64,000 nt of DNA, taken from assembly GCF_042429435.1 (NCBI RefSeq), contig NZ_JBHMAF010000193.1; one strand, written 5' to 3'. This document shows positions 1 through 7,870 of this stretch, piece after piece; within the stretch, counting starts at the first letter, position 1, and each line of letters starts with the position of its first letter. The translations under genes and the position numbers were made by a program. The stretch is from Ectobacillus funiculus (GTDB taxonomy: Bacteria > Bacillota > Bacilli > Bacillales > Bacillaceae_G). The notes under the pieces were generated by a model, which was not told the DNA's origin, did not search any database, and saw only the letters and a list, made by a program, of their open reading frames with translations.

Positions 1-369
1 ACATTTAGAACCAAAAGCACCAACGGAAAAACTTATGTAGTCTCCTTTTATAACAATCATGATTGGACAAGACAACCATCGGCATTTCAAACCAAAGATA
101 CCAAGCCTGAAATACTCAAAGTGATGGATAATATGAGGGTACGATCCAAACTAGGAAAACCTTGTGCCATTTGTAATGCAGAACAAGATATTGAAATGCA
201 CCATATCCGTCATATACGTAGGAGCAAAAAAATAAGAAATAGTTTCAATGATGTATTAAGTGAACTTAATCGAAAGCAAATCCCAGTTTGTAAAGAATGT
301 CATAAGAAAATCCATCGTGGTGAATACGATGGATTAAAGTTAAGAGATTTAGCTTATGATCCCCGATAG
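1..369 (+). CDS. Group II intron-encoded protein, C-terminal part (maturase/HNH endonuclease), cut by window edge
   Basis: The frame is open from base 1 and ends at 369, so this is the C-terminal end of a larger protein. It carries an HNH endonuclease domain of the type found at the end of group II intron reverse transcriptases: a CxxC pair (CAIC), a His-His pair (MHHIRH) and a second CxxCH group (CKECHKKIH). Ahead of it lies a maturase-like stretch. It ends 18 bases before a typical group II intron domain V. In this family the protein splices its own intron RNA and nicks target DNA for retrohoming. The reverse transcriptase lies outside the window, so whether the intron is intact cannot be judged. 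Confidence 0.85.
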   Translation, partial: TFRTKSTNGKTYVVSFYNNHDWTRQPSAFQTKDTKPEILKVMDNMRVRSKLGKPCAICNAEQDIEMHHIRHIRRSKKIRNSFNDVLSELNRKQIPVCKECHKKIHRGEYDGLKLRDLAYDPR

Positions 370-386
370 TCTTGTGGGTTCTTGGA

Positions 387-470
387 GAGCCGTATGCCGT
401 GAAAGTGGCACGTACGGTTCGGGAAGGGGGAGTTGATGCGCCGTCGGCGCTTGGCTCCCTACTTCACCTG
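387..470 (+). ncRNA. Group II intron domains V and VI (3' end of intron)
   Basis: Positions 387-420 form the classic 34-nt domain V hairpin: GAGCCGUAUG on the left, a GAAA-type loop at 401-404 and CGUACGGUUC on the right. The following stem-loop (about 422-470), with a GGGAG/CTCCC stem and an unpaired A in CTCCCTAC, fits domain VI with its branch-point adenosine. The intron 3' end should be near 465-472; the exact splice site is inferred. Confidence 0.85.
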
Positions 471-657
471 TGACTAGGCCTGCTAGATGATAAATAGGGA
501 TTTTAAAATTTCATGTAATGTATTAATTTCTATTTAAAATATATGCCAATTAATTTTTCAACCTTCCCAATCTGCTCGAAATTTTGACTATTACTTATAG
601 CATTAAGGATTATGAGGAAAACTAAATTTTGTAGAATATGGAAGGGGTGGAAGCCTG

Positions 658-879
658 ATGAGAAGTTTAATTTATTTTCTGAATGATAAAATGGAAGCAG
701 AACAACTAGCAGAGGATCTAAAGGTTCAATTAGAAATTAACCGCTTTAGGAATGTGATGGTAGTACCTGTTAATGAGAAAAAAGAACTCATTATCCAAGT
801 TCCTGAAGCAAACGGAGAATTAGAAGAAGCAGTAGAAGCTTTTATGGCGGACTATAAAGAAGGGGTAATGCTGGAATAA
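658..879 (+). CDS. Small hypothetical protein (73 aa)
   Basis: A 73-aa acidic soluble protein beginning MRSLIYFLND, with a GGGGTGG ribosome-binding site about 7 bases ahead of the ATG and a strong terminator directly after the stop. It alternates predicted helix and strand (EAEQLAEDLKVQLE, then VMVVPV and ELIIQVP), so it may be a small alpha/beta fold. I do not recognise the family. It stands alone between the group II intron and the Lrp gene. Confidence 0.7.
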   Translation: MRSLIYFLNDKMEAEQLAEDLKVQLEINRFRNVMVVPVNEKKELIIQVPEANGELEEAVEAFMADYKEGVMLE

Positions 880-880
880 A

Positions 881-923
881 AAAACAGCACAGAGGTAAAC
901 ATTAACCTCTGTGCTGTTTTTTT
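881..923 (+). terminator. Rho-independent terminator of the 73-aa gene
   Basis: ACAGCACAGAGG pairs with CCTCTGTGCTGT across a short loop and is followed by a run of seven T. Repeat copy 1 starts right at this T tract. Confidence 0.93.
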
Positions 924-1012
924 ATACTGTAGAAAAGTAGCAATTTCCAGCTGGAAGTCATTTGGCGTAGTGGGGAATTTTAGGAATCCAGTGCAACTAC
1001 ACTTTTGTCTTC
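924..1012 (+). repeat. Dispersed structured repeat, copy 1 (degenerate, no terminator end)
   Basis: Matches the family left half (ACTGTAG.AAAG, AATTTCCAGCTGGAAG, GTAGTGGGGAATTTTAGGAAT, CAGTG) and the CAACTAC..TTTTGTCTTC stretch, then stops at the stop codon of the Lrp gene on the other strand. It starts in the T tract of the preceding terminator. Confidence 0.8.
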
Positions 1013-1461
1013 TAGGTCTCTGAATCAGGCAAGAGCGGACGAAATGTTACAAGAGATGTTAAGACAACTGAGGTATATAAGTTACCATAAGGCATTAAGC
1101 GATCTACAAGTAAACGTAAGCCATCCATCCCTGCTACAGCTGCTTTCATAAAATACCCAATATGACCTGTTACACGATGACATTCAATAATATCCGAATC
1201 TTCAGCAATCATTTTCTCAAACTCATTTATAGATACTTTAAGATCGCTGACTTGGATAATTAAGAGGGTATCTTTTCCTATCTTAGCTGGAGAGATTCTC
1301 GCAGAGAAGCCTTCGATGACTCCCCGCTCTTGAAGCCGGAGCAGCCGTTCGGTAATGCTTGGCCGGCTTAAGGACAATTTCTTAGAAAGTTCGCTAACAG
1401 TCATACGAGCATTTTCTTGTAAAAGATGAAGTAAATCAATATCAATTTGATCCATATTCAT
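1012..1461 (-). CDS. Lrp/AsnC family transcriptional regulator
   Basis: 149 aa, the usual length for the family. Residues 1-60 form the AsnC-type winged helix-turn-helix (DQIDIDLLHLLQENARMTVSELSKKL, SRPSITERLLRL). Residues 65-145 form the RAM/ligand-binding alpha-beta domain with the GHIGYFM type motif. Such proteins act as dimers to octamers and usually sense an amino acid. It is divergent from the YitT-family gene at 1621, a layout in which the regulator often controls its neighbour; that link is inference. The stop codon directly abuts repeat copy 1. Confidence 0.92.
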   Translation of the reverse strand: MNMDQIDIDLLHLLQENARMTVSELSKKLSLSRPSITERLLRLQERGVIEGFSARISPAKIGKDTLLIIQVSDLKVSINEFEKMIAEDSDIIECHRVTGHIGYFMKAAVAGMDGLRLLVDRLMPYGNLYTSVVLTSLVTFRPLLPDSET

Positions 1462-1620
1462 GTACCTCTCATAATGAAGGATATTTTAATGAAACGTATT
1501 CAATATGTAAACTGAAATGGTGATAAAATGTTTATTTTTGTATATAAAACCTTCGTTTTAGATTATATCATGTAAATGGTAAATGTACATATGCTGAAAC
1601 TGTTTGGTAAGGAGAAGGTT

Positions 1621-2253
1621 ATGAAGAGATCATTCTACATAGTATTAGGATGCTTACTTACGAGTATCGGAACAATTATTTTACAACATGCTCATGTTAT
1701 GACAGGGGGAACCGCCGGACTTTCATTGATTTTAAGCTATATGTTAGATATTCCTTTTGGTGCGGTGTTTTTTCTTATCAATATTCCATTTTATGTGTTA
1801 GCAGTTAGAGTAATGGGCTGGAGCTTTACAGTAGCGACCCTTGTTTCTGTTACCTTGGTGTCTTTTATGACAGGACTCGATCGATTGCTTCCTAGTTTTT
1901 CTATTCCTATGCCTGTTGGGGCTGTGTTAGGTGGCGCAATTATTGGCTTTGGAATATCAATGTTGTTTATGAACCGTACTTCGCTTGGGGGTACGAATAT
2001 TCTTGCGCTTATCTTGCAAAAAAAGCTGAATTGGAATCCGGGAAAGCTTAATTTCACATTTGATTTTCTTGTTGTGTGTTTCGGATTTTATTCTATAGGG
2101 GTAGTACAGGGTTTACTTTCTATTTTATCTATCGCGATTACCTCCAGCGTCATTAGCTATTTTAAAAGCAAAATTGCGACTAGCAATCAGTCTACTCAAC
2201 ATCATGGCCATGTAAAGCAATACTCAGCTCAGACAACGATTAAAGCCAGTTAA
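1621..2253 (+). CDS. YitT/YczE-family integral membrane protein
   Basis: Start chosen at ATG 1621 because AAGGAGAAGG lies just upstream (1609-1618); an upstream in-frame start at 1576 lacks an RBS. The 210-aa protein has about five membrane segments and the N-terminal family signature (GTIILQHAHVMTGGTAGLSL, then DIPFGAVFFLINIPFY). The C-terminal DUF2179 domain of longer YitT proteins is absent, so this is the short form. Function is unknown; these proteins are often paired with regulators. Here the neighbour is a divergent Lrp gene. Confidence 0.85.
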   Translation: MKRSFYIVLGCLLTSIGTIILQHAHVMTGGTAGLSLILSYMLDIPFGAVFFLINIPFYVLAVRVMGWSFTVATLVSVTLVSFMTGLDRLLPSFSIPMPVGAVLGGAIIGFGISMLFMNRTSLGGTNILALILQKKLNWNPGKLNFTFDFLVVCFGFYSIGVVQGLLSILSIAITSSVISYFKSKIATSNQSTQHHGHVKQYSAQTTIKAS

Positions 2254-2254
2254 T

Positions 2255-2300
2255 GAAAAAGCAGGTTTCTCTGCCTTAGGGTAGGAGTATCCTGCTTTTT
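2255..2300 (+). terminator. Rho-independent terminator after the YitT-family gene
   Basis: AAAAAGCAGG (2256-2265) pairs with CCTGCTTTTT (2291-2300). Repeat copy 2 begins at the next base. Confidence 0.8.
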
Positions 2301-2418
2301 GACAATGTAGGAAAGTAGAAATTTCCAGCTGGCAGCCATTCGATGTGGTCGGAAATTTGAGGAATACAGTAGAAGTGCTACTGCTCCTCTGTCTTAACCA
2401 ATCGGTGAGTTTTCTTTA
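2301..2418 (+). repeat. Dispersed structured repeat, copy 2 (internal deletion)
   Basis: Has the AATTTCC / GGAAATT inner stem, the ATGTA / TACAGTA outer stem and the closing AATCGGTGAGTTTTCTTTA. About 20 bases covering the small GCCC hairpin and the left arm of the terminal hairpin are missing, so the terminator cannot form. It starts right after a host terminator T tract. Confidence 0.9.
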
Positions 2419-2484
2419 ATACGATATAGAATTGGATGATGCTATAATCGCTCAATTGGATGAGTACAAAAGGTGTTTTTGATT

Positions 2485-2556
2485 TTATACTTTAAGTATA
2501 AATTTCTAGCTGGCAGACCATTCGACGTAGTGAGAAATTTTAGGAATAAAGTATAA
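2485..2556 (+). repeat. Dispersed structured repeat, copy 3 (left module only)
   Basis: Only the large hairpin is present: TTATACTTTA with TAAAGTATAA as outer arms and AAATTTCT with AGAAATTT as inner arms. It ends directly before the RBS of the EamA transporter gene. The outer arm reads TATAC/GTATA where other copies have ACAC/GTGT, a compensatory change. Confidence 0.92.
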
Positions 2557-2572
2557 TACGGAGAGGTTATAA

Positions 2573-3475
2573 ATGAAACGTTGGACAATTGAATTTTTGT
2601 TACTTGCTGTTGTTGTAATTTGGGGTATTAATTATACGATTGGAAAGTATGGGGTCGTCGAATTAACTGCTATTGATTTTACTGCAATTCGGATGCTGAT
2701 AGCTGCTCCTTTATTATTATTTATTACATTAGGGATAGAGCGTTCTATTCTTATTAGCCGGGAAGACCTAGGACGTTTAGTGATTGTGAGTATAGTGGGA
2801 ATTACTCTTTATCAGACGCTATTTATGGAAACCATTAAATATATTTCTGCGACGAATGCTTCCCTTTTAATCTCGCTATCCCCTATTTTTACAACAATCT
2901 TCTCCTTGTTAATGAAACAGGAGAGATTTTCAATTCAAAAACTGCTCGGCTCTCTTACAGCATTTATAGGAGCTGCGCTTGTATTGCTTGTGCAAGATCC
3001 AGCAAGTCATCAAAAAAATGTAGTGATGGGTACGATGATTGGGATTCTTGCATCTGTGAGCTGGGGAGTGTACCCTATTTTGGCCAATCCATTAATAAAC
3101 AAGTATTCTGCTTTAAGAGTGACAGCGTGGTCAGCTATGATAGGAGCTGTGCCATTATTCTTGTTAAGCAGCTCAAATTTGCTTTCTCTCTCTTTTCACT
3201 TAAAGCTTACAACCTGGCTATCATTATTGTATTCTATTCTCTTTGTTACAATCTTCGGTCTTGTTGCATGGTATGTAGGAGTCCAAAAAATTGGTGCGAC
3301 GAATACCATGGTATATATGTATGTAACGCCTTTAGCTGCGGTTTTATTTGCAGCTATCTGGGCACATGAACATGTTTATTTTCAACAGATTATCGGAGGC
3401 AGTATCATTTTTATTGGGTTATGGCTTGTAAAACATAAGAGAATCGTCCGGATGAGCAGAGCGGAGCATGATTAA
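2573..3475 (+). CDS. EamA-family (DMT superfamily) transporter
   Basis: 300 aa, ten predicted membrane helices in two EamA repeats (about residues 5-140 and 150-290). Conserved features include the N-terminal AVVVIWGINYTIGK, the ATNASLLISLSPIFTTIFS stretch, and in the second repeat ATNTMVYMYVTPLAAVLFA and GGSIIFIGLWLV. Family members export or import small metabolites such as amino acids; the substrate cannot be read from sequence. RBS GGAGAGG (2560-2566) gives a good start. Single gene; the repeat copy ending at 2556 leaves almost no room for another promoter. Confidence 0.92.
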   Translation: MKRWTIEFLLLAVVVIWGINYTIGKYGVVELTAIDFTAIRMLIAAPLLLFITLGIERSILISREDLGRLVIVSIVGITLYQTLFMETIKYISATNASLLISLSPIFTTIFSLLMKQERFSIQKLLGSLTAFIGAALVLLVQDPASHQKNVVMGTMIGILASVSWGVYPILANPLINKYSALRVTAWSAMIGAVPLFLLSSSNLLSLSFHLKLTTWLSLLYSILFVTIFGLVAWYVGVQKIGATNTMVYMYVTPLAAVLFAAIWAHEHVYFQQIIGGSIIFIGLWLVKHKRIVRMSRAEHD

Positions 3476-3564
3476 TTCAAAGCTGGTTTGTTATCTATTT
3501 AATTAGGTTCAAAAAAACAGTCACTTGTGTAAATATACTAAAACCTACTGATATTTAACTAAAA

Positions 3565-3597
3565 TAGCTTCTTTTGGAATGAAAGGAGCTGTTTTTC
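3565..3597 (+). terminator. Rho-independent terminator, probably for the EamA gene
   Basis: AGCTTCTTT pairs with AAAGGAGCT (one G-T pair), then GTTTTTCT. It lies about 90 bases after the stop codon; the rest of 3476-3734 shows nothing else I can name. Confidence 0.65.
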
Positions 3598-3734
3598 TAT
3601 TCCATGAGTATATGAAATATATATAGTAAAATACATACCAAATACGATTACTATTTGGTATATGATTACTAATATTAACCCGTTACTTTAAGTGTAATTC
3701 TTCACAATCCGTTTAGTAAATCAAACAAGCAAAA

Positions 3735-3762
3735 GGCGATGCCCTTATTCAAGCATCGCCCT
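3735..3762 (-). terminator. Terminator of the collagen-like gene (minus strand)
   Basis: GGCGATGC and GCATCGCC form a perfect 8-bp stem. On the minus strand it is followed by a T-rich stretch (TTTTGCTTGTTTG). Confidence 0.75.
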
Positions 3763-3777
3763 CGAAAATGATAGTTT

Positions 3778-4209
3778 TTAAAAACACGTAAACGAAAGAA
3801 TTCTCCTTGTATCAATACCAAACATCATCCAAAACCTGCCATTCCATCTGAAACCAGCAACAGATCTTGGACCTACGAAAATGGGATAAAACCAAAACCC
3901 TTCACCATTGTTGAGCCATATAAAAGTATTACGAAACAGGCACAACCTAATTGCTCCTGGATCAACAGCAAATGGTGAAGCAACTGCTTGTTGAGGAATA
4001 AATGATGGAGGAGGAGCAGTTGGAGGTTGTGATCCTGGTAGACCAGGTAAACCTGATGGTCCCGGAAACGAGGGTCCTGGTGGTAAACCCGGTAAACCAG
4101 GTAAACCTGATCCTGATGGTCCCGAAAACGCGGGCCCTGGTAAACTTGGAAATTGACGCTCCAATTGCTGATCATAATTTATATAGGAGTATACTGTCTG
4201 ATCATACAT
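3778..4209 (-). CDS. Collagen-like protein with conserved aromatic C-terminal domain, probable spore-surface protein
   Basis: 143 aa in two parts. Residues 22-70 are collagen-like, Gly/Pro-rich (SLPGPAFSGPSGSG, GLPGLPG, PGPSFPGPSG). Residues 85-143 form a compact aromatic domain (LCLFRNTFIWLNNGEGFWFY, FRWNGRFWMMFGID) ending in FTCF. I have seen this C-terminal domain in many Bacillales small proteins, but no function is known to me. RBS AAGGTGGTGATC fits the ATG. A perfect sigma-G-type -10 (CATACTA) lies about 45 bases upstream, which with the collagen tract points to a role on the spore; that is inference. Confidence 0.75.
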   Translation of the reverse strand: MYDQTVYSYINYDQQLERQFPSLPGPAFSGPSGSGLPGLPGLPPGPSFPGPSGLPGLPGSQPPTAPPPSFIPQQAVASPFAVDPGAIRLCLFRNTFIWLNNGEGFWFYPIFVGPRSVAGFRWNGRFWMMFGIDTRRILSFTCF

Positions 4210-4251
4210 TTAAAAGATCACCACCTTATCTAAAATAAATCTCTAAAGTAT

Positions 4252-4258
4252 TAGTATG
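4252..4258 (-). promoter_or_regulatory. Possible sporulation-sigma -10 box (CATACTA) for the collagen-like gene
   Basis: CATACTA on the minus strand is the exact sigma-G -10 consensus, about 45 bases before the ATG. I see no matching TGMATR -35 at 16-18 bp, so the call rests on the -10 alone. Confidence 0.4.
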
Positions 4259-4265
4259 TTGTACT

Positions 4266-4497
4266 GTTCTATTATGAAGCTCATTCGCAGTCTAAATTAC
4301 TACCCATTTGCTTCCGAAAAATATTGCATTTGGCAATTAAAAAATCTTGGTTATGGCAGTATGTTTTTTGGCTTGTTGATAATTTCAATTTATGTTAACA
4401 CATAATGCATTAGTCAGCTTTCATAGGTTCTACCAAAAATTTTTATATCACTATATGAAGTAAAAGAAGGGGATTTGTAGTAGTAAAATCATTGTAG
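4266..4497. other. Intergenic stretch without a convincing gene
   Basis: A 43-codon ORF can be read from 4274 but it has no RBS and no recognisable features. The stretch ends in the orphan hairpin at 4498-4534. Confidence 0.5.
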
Positions 4498-4534
4498 AAG
4501 GCGAGGTTTATACTCTAAATCTCGCCCTTTTATT
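4498..4534 (+). terminator. Orphan terminator-like hairpin
   Basis: GGCGAG and CTCGCC pair around a 15-nt loop and are followed by CTTTTATT. No supported gene lies immediately upstream on the plus strand; it may end an unrecognised short transcript or be a relic. Confidence 0.5.
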
Positions 4535-4630
4535 AATAAGATTTCGTATATGTTTTGGTATAGATTTTACTCTATATTTTTGTGTGAGGCTGTTTTTTTC
4601 TATAACTTTTGGGGGCTGTGTCTGCTGCTC

Positions 4631-4750
4631 TTACATTTTAAGAAAGGCTAAATTTCTAGCTGGGGGACTATTCGACGCAGTGAAAAATTTGAGGAATAAA
4701 GTATAACTGAAACTACGCCTCTGTCTTCGCCAATCGGCGAATTTTCTTTA
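4631..4750 (+). repeat. Dispersed structured repeat, copy 4
   Basis: Carries both modules but lacks the middle GCCCAAGGGCAGGG piece. Its terminal hairpin is TTCGCC-AATC-GGCGAA then TTTTCTTT, where most copies have CTCGCC/GGCGAG: both arms have changed together. Confidence 0.92.
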
Positions 4751-4925
4751 ATAGAAGCAAGGAAAAAGCAGCCCTAGGCATTTTCTGGTCATTGTAAAAA
4801 CAACCCAAAAGGATACTTACATAGAAAATATTCAACATCTAAACCTCTTCAATCTTCATAAACGTTCTGCACATGAAAAAAATAAACGATATAATGAAAA
4901 AAAAGATAAAGAAGAGGTACATCAT

Positions 4926-5786
4926 ATGTATAAGCCTGAGTATTATATTGTTTTTGATATTGAACGGAATTTTAGGCCGTATCAGTCGGATATTCCGGCA
5001 GAAATTGTGGATATAGGTGCGATTAAAATTGAAGCGTGTACGATGAACGTAGTGGCTAGCTTTTCCTCTCTTGTAAAGCCAAAATCCTCTCTTTCTCGAC
5101 ATACAACAAAACTAACAGGAATTACAAAGCAGGATATAAGGGAAGCGGAACGGTTTCCTCAAGCGATTGAACGATTTCGGGAGTTTGTTGGAGAAGAGTA
5201 TATGCTAGTAACGTGGGGAAAGGAGGATTACTCTTTTTTGAAGGAGGACTGTGCGTTGCACGGTGTAGAATGTCCGAATTTAGAGAAGGATAGACGCTTT
5301 GATCTGCAGAAATTTGTCTTTCACGCTTATGAGGAGTTATTTCCGAATCAGCCAAGCTTGAAGCTGGCGGTTGAGAAGCTTGCTTTACAGTGGGAGGGTG
5401 AGCAGCACCGTGCGTTCGATGATGCGAAAAATACTACAAGTATTTTTCTAAAGGTAGCTATGGAAAAGGATTTATATGGTTCATATAGAAGACAGAGCGA
5501 GCCGCTGCTTTTGGAGGAGGGAGTACTTACAGATAAAGGAAGAAAGAAGCTGACCCGCTGGGTGTTTAAGGAGTTGAAGAAGGGACAGCACTCTTCGTTG
5601 ACATGGGGGGCTTTTACAAAGAGCCGTACATGGGAAAATGCACTCGATCAGCATGACTTTGACGATACAGCTTTACAGCAGCTGCAAGGGTATTTTAAAA
5701 CGGCTCTGCGTAAAGCAAAACAACAGTTGCATGCATTGAATGCGTTGAAAAAGAAAAGTGACGGAATGGATCAAAAGCCGATCTAG
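4926..5786 (+). CDS. DEDDh-family 3'-5' exonuclease, KapD-like
   Basis: 286 aa. Residues 6-180 are a DnaQ-type exonuclease fold: motif I FDIE (residues 10-13), KLTGIT for the second strand-helix region, a mid-domain D in WGKEDYSF, and motif III HRAFDDAKNT (H and D ligands near residues 160-165). All four acidic metal ligands and the His of the DEDDh class seem present. The nuclease domain resembles B. subtilis KapD, an inhibitor of the KinA route to sporulation, but this protein is about 80 residues longer. The lysine-rich C-terminal extension is not recognised. RBS GAAGAGGT precedes the ATG. Confidence 0.85.
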   Translation: MYKPEYYIVFDIERNFRPYQSDIPAEIVDIGAIKIEACTMNVVASFSSLVKPKSSLSRHTTKLTGITKQDIREAERFPQAIERFREFVGEEYMLVTWGKEDYSFLKEDCALHGVECPNLEKDRRFDLQKFVFHAYEELFPNQPSLKLAVEKLALQWEGEQHRAFDDAKNTTSIFLKVAMEKDLYGSYRRQSEPLLLEEGVLTDKGRKKLTRWVFKELKKGQHSSLTWGAFTKSRTWENALDQHDFDDTALQQLQGYFKTALRKAKQQLHALNALKKKSDGMDQKPI

Positions 5787-5899
5787 GTTTGAGTGATAAC
5801 CATAAAAATATTATGTAAACAGATAAGTTTATGGTTATCATAAATATCTGCTTTTCGGGAAACGTAAGAAAGAATATGGGCGGAGAGAGGGGAAAGACA

Positions 5900-6745
5900 A
5901 TGAAGACAACAAAGGCCATCATATTTTTTCTTTGTTTCTGTATGATCCAATCTGCAGCAGCTGCTGCTAAGCTTGAGGATGAACATACACCGATTAGCTT
6001 CAAGGTTGAAATGCTTCCGTGGAAGCAAGTAAATGAAGTGCTGCCGAACAAATCGAAATTTACCGTGATAGATGTGGAGACAGGTTTGCATTTCAGGGTG
6101 CAAAGAAGAGCTGGCAATAGACATGCTGATGTACAGCCTTTAACGAGGGAAGATACAAAAATTATGAAAAAAATTTATAATGGCAAATGGAGCTGGAAAC
6201 GAAGAGCAATCATTGTTTTATCTCATGATCAAATGATTGCCGCTTCTATGCATGGAATGCCGCATGGTGCAGGGGCACTTATAAATGGCTTCCCAGGGCA
6301 CTTTTGTATTCACTTTGCTGGAAGCACGACACATAGATCGGGTCGCGCTGATGTATCTCATGAGATGATGATTTTGAAGGCAGCGGGGAAGCTAGAAGAG
6401 TATTTGCAGTATGCTGATCCTTATCAAGTAGTGAACACGTTTACGGTTGCCGTGAATCAACAGGATGCAAGCATGTTAGATATGGTTATCACAAACCCAA
6501 GTAAGGCAAACAAGCTGCATCGTGCTGTTTCAAGGATTGAGTCCATCAGATTTGCAAATCTTCCTTCACGGTCTCAAAAGAACACAAGTGAACTGCTGTG
6601 CATGGAATTTGCATTAAAAGCGGATTTATATTTGAGAGAGGAAGGGAAGAGCAAAAAAACGGTTCGTTTTATCATGCGGCGTGATCATGTAGCAGATCGG
6701 TGGAGAATTGACTCAACCGCTTTATTAGAAAGTTTTATCAAATAG
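5900..6745 (+). CDS. Secreted protein with divergent YkuD-like domain
   Basis: Start placed at ATG 5900 behind GAGAGGGGAAAG; the upstream in-frame start at 5831 would spoil the signal peptide. The 281-aa product has an N-terminal signal peptide ending near SAAAAA. Residues 30-160 resemble the L,D-transpeptidase/YkuD neighbourhood: a beta-rich region with FTVIDVETGLHFRVQRRAG and a motif GFPGHFCIHFAGSTTH in which a Cys sits between two His residues, loosely like the SHGCIR active site. The C-terminal 120 residues look like an NTF2/Tim44-type fold but are not recognised. A cell-wall role is plausible, not proven. Confidence 0.6.
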   Translation: MKTTKAIIFFLCFCMIQSAAAAAKLEDEHTPISFKVEMLPWKQVNEVLPNKSKFTVIDVETGLHFRVQRRAGNRHADVQPLTREDTKIMKKIYNGKWSWKRRAIIVLSHDQMIAASMHGMPHGAGALINGFPGHFCIHFAGSTTHRSGRADVSHEMMILKAAGKLEEYLQYADPYQVVNTFTVAVNQQDASMLDMVITNPSKANKLHRAVSRIESIRFANLPSRSQKNTSELLCMEFALKADLYLREEGKSKKTVRFIMRRDHVADRWRIDSTALLESFIK

Positions 6746-6784
6746 TTCTATAAGGTCTAGTAATAAAACAAAGGAGGGAGAGAA

Positions 6785-7486
6785 ATCTTTTTTTCAGCTC
6801 ATCATAATCACCATTTTAAAGCCTATTCCTTTGAACATATTTTCATGATAGGAGTATTACTAGCTGGTCTTGCAGTAATCTTTATATACCGTTCATTTTT
6901 TCGGCAGCATGAGGCTGCTTTTATTCGTACTGCACTTTTGTTGCTAATCGCATTTGAAGCAGGATATCATAGTTGGCTGATTTGGGATCATTCATGGAAA
7001 CTTAGTACATCCTTGCCGCTTGAATTGTGTGACATCAATATGTACATATGTATTCTGCTTTTATACACTAAACGTTTTTTATTATTTGAGATTCTATACT
7101 TCAATGGCATAGGCGGAGAGCTGCAGGCCATTTTGACTCCTGCTTTATCCTTTTCATTTCCGCATTTTCGGTTTTTTCATTTCTTTTTCGTACACTCTAT
7201 TGTGATTTGGAGTATCGCTTTTTTTGTATTTGTTAAGCAATATCCAGTATATGTCCGTTCTATTTGGAAAGCATATGTTTTTTTGCATATAGCAGCAGGA
7301 GTCGCTTTTATAGTGAATAAGCTGACGGGTGGAAATTATATGTTTTTGGTGCATAAACCACGGAGTCAATCCTTGCTGGATATACTTGGTCCATATCCAT
7401 GGTATCTTCTATCCTTAGAAGGGGTGACTATCGTCATATTTTTTCTGTTGTGGCTTCCTTTTCGTCGGCGAGAAAGGATTATGTGA
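6785..7486 (+). CDS. YwaF-family (TIGR02206) integral membrane protein with apparent AUC start
   Basis: Seven predicted membrane helices and the family hallmarks LPLELCDIN, GIGGELQAILTPALSFSFP and FVHSIVIWSIAFF. The typical N-terminus (FFSAHHNHHFKAYSFEHIF) is encoded in frame from 6788, upstream of the first ATG at 6845. The only start-like position with a proper ribosome-binding site (AAGGAGG 6771-6777, spacing 7) is the ATC codon at 6785. No ATG, GTG or TTG occurs in this frame between the TAA at 6764-6766 and 6845. So the gene either uses a rare AUC start or has lost its start codon. Function of the family is unknown. Confidence 0.75.
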   Translation: MFFSAHHNHHFKAYSFEHIFMIGVLLAGLAVIFIYRSFFRQHEAAFIRTALLLLIAFEAGYHSWLIWDHSWKLSTSLPLELCDINMYICILLLYTKRFLLFEILYFNGIGGELQAILTPALSFSFPHFRFFHFFFVHSIVIWSIAFFVFVKQYPVYVRSIWKAYVFLHIAAGVAFIVNKLTGGNYMFLVHKPRSQSLLDILGPYPWYLLSLEGVTIVIFFLLWLPFRRRERIM

Positions 7487-7626
7487 GTGGTTTGTTATGC
7501 GGATAATCCGATTGGATAAAAAGGGTTTCCGTTAGTGCCCACAAAATTAAGTACATGAGGTTTTTTTATTGACTAGAAGGATGTTGCTCTCCCTTGTTGA
7601 ATGTAAAAATATAGGGAGTGATAAGA

Positions 7627-7827
7627 ATGAAAATAAAGGAGCTCATCGAACAACTGCAAAAAGTGTCTAACCAAGAAGCTGAAGTTTTGGTAAATCATTG
7701 GCTTGTTGCTACTAAATCGGATAAAGTAATTGTTAGCTTAAGTAAAGTGCAAGATGTAGTGTTTCCAGTTGACGGAAAGTTCAACACAATTACAATTAAT
7801 ACTGAAAAAGTAGAAGAGGATATTTGA
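7627..7827 (+). CDS. Small hypothetical protein (66 aa)
   Basis: Starts at ATG 7627 with GGGAGTG upstream; the GTG at 7618 lies inside that RBS. 66 aa, acidic: an N-terminal helix (KIKELIEQLQKVSNQEAEVLV) then beta-like VIVSLSKVQDVVFPVDGKF and TITINTEKV. Small phage-type proteins have similar openings, but I do not recognise the family. Followed by its own terminator. Confidence 0.65.
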   Translation: MKIKELIEQLQKVSNQEAEVLVNHWLVATKSDKVIVSLSKVQDVVFPVDGKFNTITINTEKVEEDI

Positions 7828-7840
7828 ATGATATTAGCTG

Positions 7841-7870
7841 AAACATCCTTGATTGGATGTTTTTTATTTT
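7841..7870 (+). terminator. Rho-independent terminator of the 66-aa gene
   Basis: AAACATCC and GGATGTTT pair around six bases, followed by a T-rich tail TTTTATTTTT. Confidence 0.9.

Noticed and set aside
2535..2570. Promoter formed by the end of repeat copy 3 (TATAAT at 2552)
   Set aside because: There is no -35 at a proper distance, and transcription would begin inside the RBS of the EamA gene.
4002..4238. Plus-strand frame through the collagen-like gene
   Set aside because: Its regular composition is only the reverse complement of the Gly-Pro repeats.
4274..4405. 43-codon ORF beginning MKLIRSLNYYPF
   Set aside because: No ribosome-binding site and no recognisable features; it lies in a decayed intergenic stretch.
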